From Candidatus Fermentibacterota bacterium (GTDB taxonomy: Bacteria > Fermentibacterota > Fermentibacteria > Fermentibacterales > Fermentibacteraceae), in NCBI GenBank assembly GCA_022703195.1, contig JAKLEF010000084.1, forward strand, positions 1-8,253: a stretch of 8,253 nt of DNA, given 5' to 3'. Below the pieces are notes generated by a model. The model did not search any database and was not told where the DNA came from. It was given only the letters and a program-made list of their open reading frames with translations. This document shows, piece by piece, positions 5,604 to 8,253 of the stretch. A program made the translations under genes and the position numbers. Each line of letters starts with the position of its first letter. The first letter of the stretch is position 1.

Positions 5604-7250
5604 ATGCGGTACGTCCTCATTCCGACTGTCATGTTCCTCCTCTCCTGCGGCCGGGAGGAGGCGCCGGCGGCCGTGTCGGCCGGAGGCCGTATCCTTTCCT
5701 ACGATGATGCCGCTGCGATCCTCGAGAACATCGAGCGTGACTCCGTCTCCGTGACCGCGTTCGCCGAGAATGCGGTCGACCGGCTCCTGATACTCGAAGA
5801 CGCATGCGCCAGGGATCTGGATGAAGACCCCGAGGTCGCGTGCGCCGTACATGACGCCGCCAGGACCAGGCTGCAGTACATCTACCTCCAGTACAAGCTG
5901 GGCTCGGTCGAAGTCCCCGAGGATTCCATACGGTCCTTCTACGACCGCATGGGCGAAGAGCTCGTCTTCACGGCAATACAGGCGGACGACAGCCTGACGG
6001 CGGACAGCCTCCGGGCCCTGGTGGCGGCCGGAGCCGACGCCCGGGCGCTCGCCGCATCCTCGACGACCCTTATGCAGGACAGGCCGACCGGGGGGCGCTG
6101 CGGCCCCACGGACAGGACGAGGCTTGTGGGCGTCGACAGAGACCTCCTGACGGGTCTCGCCCCCGGCGACATCTCGCGCATCGCCTCCACCCCGTCCGGC
6201 TTCAGGTTCCTCAGGCTGGACTCGGTCCTGGCCATGGACCCACCCCCCTTCGAGGAGGCCGAGGGCCGTATAAGGGACTTCATCTGGGCCCACATGTCCG
6301 AGGAGTACAGGGCCATCCTTGAGGACAGCCTCGTGCAGGCCCGGGGGCTGCGGGTGGATTCCTCCGCTGCCGGGCTGGTGGCGTCTCATGCTCTCGACCC
6401 GGTCGGGCGCTTCTCCCCCTACACGGAGTCGGAGGCCCGGATGACGGCCATTTCGTGGGACGGAGGGGAGAGGAGCGTCCTCTCTCTCGCGTGCAACATC
6501 AGGGACCTGCCCGAGAACCTTCCCAGAACAGCGGGCGACACCGCATGGGTGACGGACTACTGCCACCTGCTGGGCCTTTATGAGATCATGGCGGCCAGGG
6601 CGGTAGAACTCGGCCTCGACGAGCACCCCGTCGTCGCCCCTGACATCCGGGATGCGCAGGAACAGGTTCTCCTGGACGCATGGTTCGAGACCGTCGCGGG
6701 TCCGAGGATCATGATCACCGAGCAGGACCTGCAGGATGCCTGGAACGACAACAGGGACATGCTCCTGATGCCCGAGGAGCGCGTGTTCAATCTAATATAC
6801 GCCACGCCGGGCGCGCAGGCCTCGGCCCTTTCGGCGCTGCTCGCCGCCGGAGGCGATCCGCTCGCCGACCCGGGGGCATTCACCGTTCCTGCCGCCCTGA
6901 TGGAGGATGCCGGATCGGCCCTCACCAGACCGCTCGAGATGTCCGATCTTCCGGCGGAGGTCGGCCCCGGAGCATTCGCCCTCGCTCCCGGACAGGTCCT
7001 GTCGTGCTCCGTGGGAACAGGCGGGCTCGTTTTCGTCAGGCTCGAGGAGGTCATCCCCGAGAGGGAGGCCACCCTGGAGGAGTCGCGCGACGCCCTGATG
7101 CCGATTCTGTACTCCGCGAGGCGCGAGGAGGTGCTTGCCGGACTTGTAGACAGCCTTCGATCGGCGTATGCTTGGAACATCGACTGGGAGTTCTTTGCCA
7201 GGTTCTGGCGGGATGGCGCCGGCGCTACTGACCACCCGGGGGTTGAGTGA
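5604..7250 (+). CDS. SurA/parvulin-like peptidyl-prolyl isomerase lipoprotein
   Basis: This 548-residue protein resembles SurA/PpiD/PrsA-type folding factors of the periplasm. The signal peptide ends in the lipobox FLLSC, so Cys15 would be lipidated and the protein membrane-anchored. Residues of about 30-95 form a SurA_N-like helical domain. A first parvulin-like region (about 110-208) has the typical GG...G and 'LAPGDISRIASTPSGFRFLRLDSV' layout. A helical middle follows, and a second parvulin-like region occupies about 373-490 (EERVFNLIYAT... to GGLVFVRLEEV), then a closing helix. Neither region shows the canonical HIL motif: the equivalents read TAIQ and NLIY. Isomerase activity is therefore doubtful and a chaperone role more likely (inference). 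A purine-rich GGGGGGAG at 5591-5598 precedes the ATG. The gene overlaps the next by one base at TGATG. Confidence 0.8.
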   Translation: MRYVLIPTVMFLLSCGREEAPAAVSAGGRILSYDDAAAILENIERDSVSVTAFAENAVDRLLILEDACARDLDEDPEVACAVHDAARTRLQYIYLQYKLGSVEVPEDSIRSFYDRMGEELVFTAIQADDSLTADSLRALVAAGADARALAASSTTLMQDRPTGGRCGPTDRTRLVGVDRDLLTGLAPGDISRIASTPSGFRFLRLDSVLAMDPPPFEEAEGRIRDFIWAHMSEEYRAILEDSLVQARGLRVDSSAAGLVASHALDPVGRFSPYTESEARMTAISWDGGERSVLSLACNIRDLPENLPRTAGDTAWVTDYCHLLGLYEIMAARAVELGLDEHPVVAPDIRDAQEQVLLDAWFETVAGPRIMITEQDLQDAWNDNRDMLLMPEERVFNLIYATPGAQASALSALLAAGGDPLADPGAFTVPAALMEDAGSALTRPLEMSDLPAEVGPGAFALAPGQVLSCSVGTGGLVFVRLEEVIPEREATLEESRDALMPILYSARREEVLAGLVDSLRSAYAWNIDWEFFARFWRDGAGATDHPGVE

Positions 7251-8167
7251 TGTTCTGTCGTATCTGCGGCCACGACAACGGAGACAGAGGCACCGGGAAG
7301 TGCGGCAACTGCGGGTTCGATCTCGAGTATCAGAACCGGCCGCTGAAGGAGCAGAGGGAACCCCTGCAGAAGACCCTCGACATCCCCATCAGGATCGAGG
7401 GGCCCGACCATCTCGTGGTCATCCCCCGCAGGAAGTCCGGCCTTGCGGGTGTGGGTCTGGGCGTCCTCGGGCTGATCCTCTGCACCGTCATCCTCGTCTC
7501 GTTCGACAGGGCCGAGGACGTCTCCACCGGATTCTCGGCAGACTCATCCTCCTCGATCGAACCCGAAATCCCTCTCGACTCGCTCCCGATCAGGGTAGGC
7601 AGCGACATCGTGTACCAGCTCAACGCAGAGGGCACGAGCGCGGAGCCCCATACCAACCTCAACCTCAGCCTCATCCCGGAGGGAAGCACTGTCGCGTTCA
7701 TCGCCCCGGCCTCCGTGCCCATCAAGCCTCTCGTCGTCTACATCGACATGAAGAACCGCGAAGGCGACCAGGCGAACCTCGATCTCGACGGGCTCTGCAT
7801 GTGGTCCGACGAAGGGATGACCGAGTTCGAGAGGCTGCCCCTTATAGTCCAGTCGGTGATGCCCGACTCCTCCCCGACTCGCCCCGTCGGAATGAAGGTC
7901 CTCTTCACCGACCAGTGGCTGGTGGGCCGGGTGGAGGAGTTCTCGATCGAGATCACCTCGGCCCTGCCAGGCGGCGAATACAACCAGGCCAAGCTCGACA
8001 GCGTCCTCAACCGCGACATCGAGGGCAGGCCGGTCGAGGTCACCGTGATGTTCTCCGAGACGACCCTCCTGGGTGATGCCTTCGAGGTCATGAAGGCCGT
8101 CCTCCCCTCGGTCGAGAGCAGGGGCTACACCGGCCTGGGCCTGAGATACTTCCTCCTGGAGAACTGA
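7250..8167 (+). CDS. Zinc-ribbon, single-transmembrane protein of unknown function
   Basis: I do not recognise this 305-residue protein as a named gene. Residues 3-21 form a small zinc ribbon (CRIC at 3-6 and CGNC at 18-21). A charged linker follows, then a basic RRK stop and one hydrophobic helix (about 63-85, SGLAGVGLGVLGLILCTVILVSF). The C-terminal 220 residues should be extracytoplasmic, start with a Ser/Asp-rich stretch and look beta-rich, with no known catalytic motif. The last 50 residues (RPVEVTVMFSETTLLGDAFEVMKAVLPSVESRG) loosely recall the ExbD periplasmic fold; this is speculative. The start is ATG 7250, overlapping the upstream TGA by one base; an in-frame GTG at 7247 would add one residue. 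Tight coupling with the SurA-like gene suggests a shared envelope role. Confidence 0.8.
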   Translation: MFCRICGHDNGDRGTGKCGNCGFDLEYQNRPLKEQREPLQKTLDIPIRIEGPDHLVVIPRRKSGLAGVGLGVLGLILCTVILVSFDRAEDVSTGFSADSSSSIEPEIPLDSLPIRVGSDIVYQLNAEGTSAEPHTNLNLSLIPEGSTVAFIAPASVPIKPLVVYIDMKNREGDQANLDLDGLCMWSDEGMTEFERLPLIVQSVMPDSSPTRPVGMKVLFTDQWLVGRVEEFSIEITSALPGGEYNQAKLDSVLNRDIEGRPVEVTVMFSETTLLGDAFEVMKAVLPSVESRGYTGLGLRYFLLEN

Positions 8168-8168
8168 T

Positions 8169-8187
8169 CCCGGGCTCGAGACCCGGG
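8169..8187 (+). terminator. Short GC hairpin after the zinc-ribbon gene
   Basis: CCCGGG at 8169-8174 and CCCGGG at 8182-8187 can pair around a 7-nt loop, one base after the stop codon. No T-run follows, so it is not a classical intrinsic terminator. It may stabilise the mRNA end or help termination. Confidence 0.35.
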
Positions 8188-8210
8188 CATCCGATCCCCG
8201 CCCGCTCGAT

Positions 8211-8246
8211 GCCGGGGAGGGCGCCCTGCGCCCGGCTCCCCCCGGC
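8211..8246 (+). terminator. Strong two-part GC hairpin near the window end
   Basis: GCCGGGG at 8211-8217 pairs with CCCCGGC at 8240-8246. Inside it GGGCGC at 8219-8224 pairs with GCGCCC at 8228-8233 around a CCT loop, leaving a few unpaired bases on the right arm. It lies 44 bases after the last stop codon and has no U-tract. A terminator-like or mRNA-protecting hairpin is the best reading. The rest of 8168-8253 shows no gene. Confidence 0.4.
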
Positions 8247-8253
8247 CGGGTGC

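Noticed and set aside
5544..6626. Long minus-strand open frame opposite the SurA-like gene
   Set aside because: It is antisense to a lipoprotein with clear domain layout and shows no signal, motif or ribosome binding site of its own.
8168..8253. tRNA or other structural RNA gene at the right edge
   Set aside because: No tRNA-like T-loop (GTTCGA) or cloverleaf arms are visible; the GC-rich hairpins explain the structure.

Overview
The window reads as a chromosomal stretch of a high-GC, Gram-negative-type bacterium. It encodes two putative lipoproteins, a PBP4-like peptidoglycan hydrolase and a periplasmic-folding-factor-like protein. AGG is used heavily for arginine (for example in the elongation factor P gene). 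A DUF4837-like lipoprotein points towards the Bacteroidetes/FCB side of the tree or a related high-GC candidate phylum; this placement is an inference from gene content and codon use, with low confidence. There are no mobile elements, CRISPR arrays, tRNA or rRNA genes.

Layout. Positions 1-4171 hold a tightly packed plus-strand operon: the 3' end of a coiled-coil protein (1-270), a DUF4837-like lipoprotein (267-1223), a TPR protein with a long Pro/Ala/Glu-rich linker (1216-2400), type II 3-dehydroquinate dehydratase aroQ (2397-2846), elongation factor P efp (2866-3429) and a DPM1-like polyprenyl-phosphate mannosyltransferase (3434-4171). Junctions are 4-8 nt overlaps or gaps of at most 19 nt, so translational coupling is likely. 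The promoter lies upstream of the window. On the minus strand, 4165-5499 encodes a PBP4-type D-alanyl-D-alanine carboxypeptidase/endopeptidase (dacB), convergent with the mannosyltransferase gene and sharing 7 bp at the stops.

The 104-bp intergenic region at 5500-5603 is the only divergent promoter region. It holds a TTGACA -35 box, an AT-rich core and several nested inverted repeats. From it, 5604-7250 (plus) encodes a SurA/parvulin-like lipoprotein whose two PPIase-like regions lack the usual HIL motif. It is followed, with a one-base stop/start overlap, by a zinc-ribbon, single-TM protein of unknown function (7250-8167). The last 86 bases hold GC-rich hairpins and no gene.

How it fits together. 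The first operon mixes housekeeping functions (shikimate pathway, translation of proline stretches, polyprenyl-phosphate sugar donor) with envelope proteins. The second half is envelope biogenesis: peptidoglycan trimming and export-associated folding. I do not see convincing evidence of a wholly new system. The least explained items are the zinc-ribbon/TM protein, the TPR/linker protein and the symmetrical divergent promoter.
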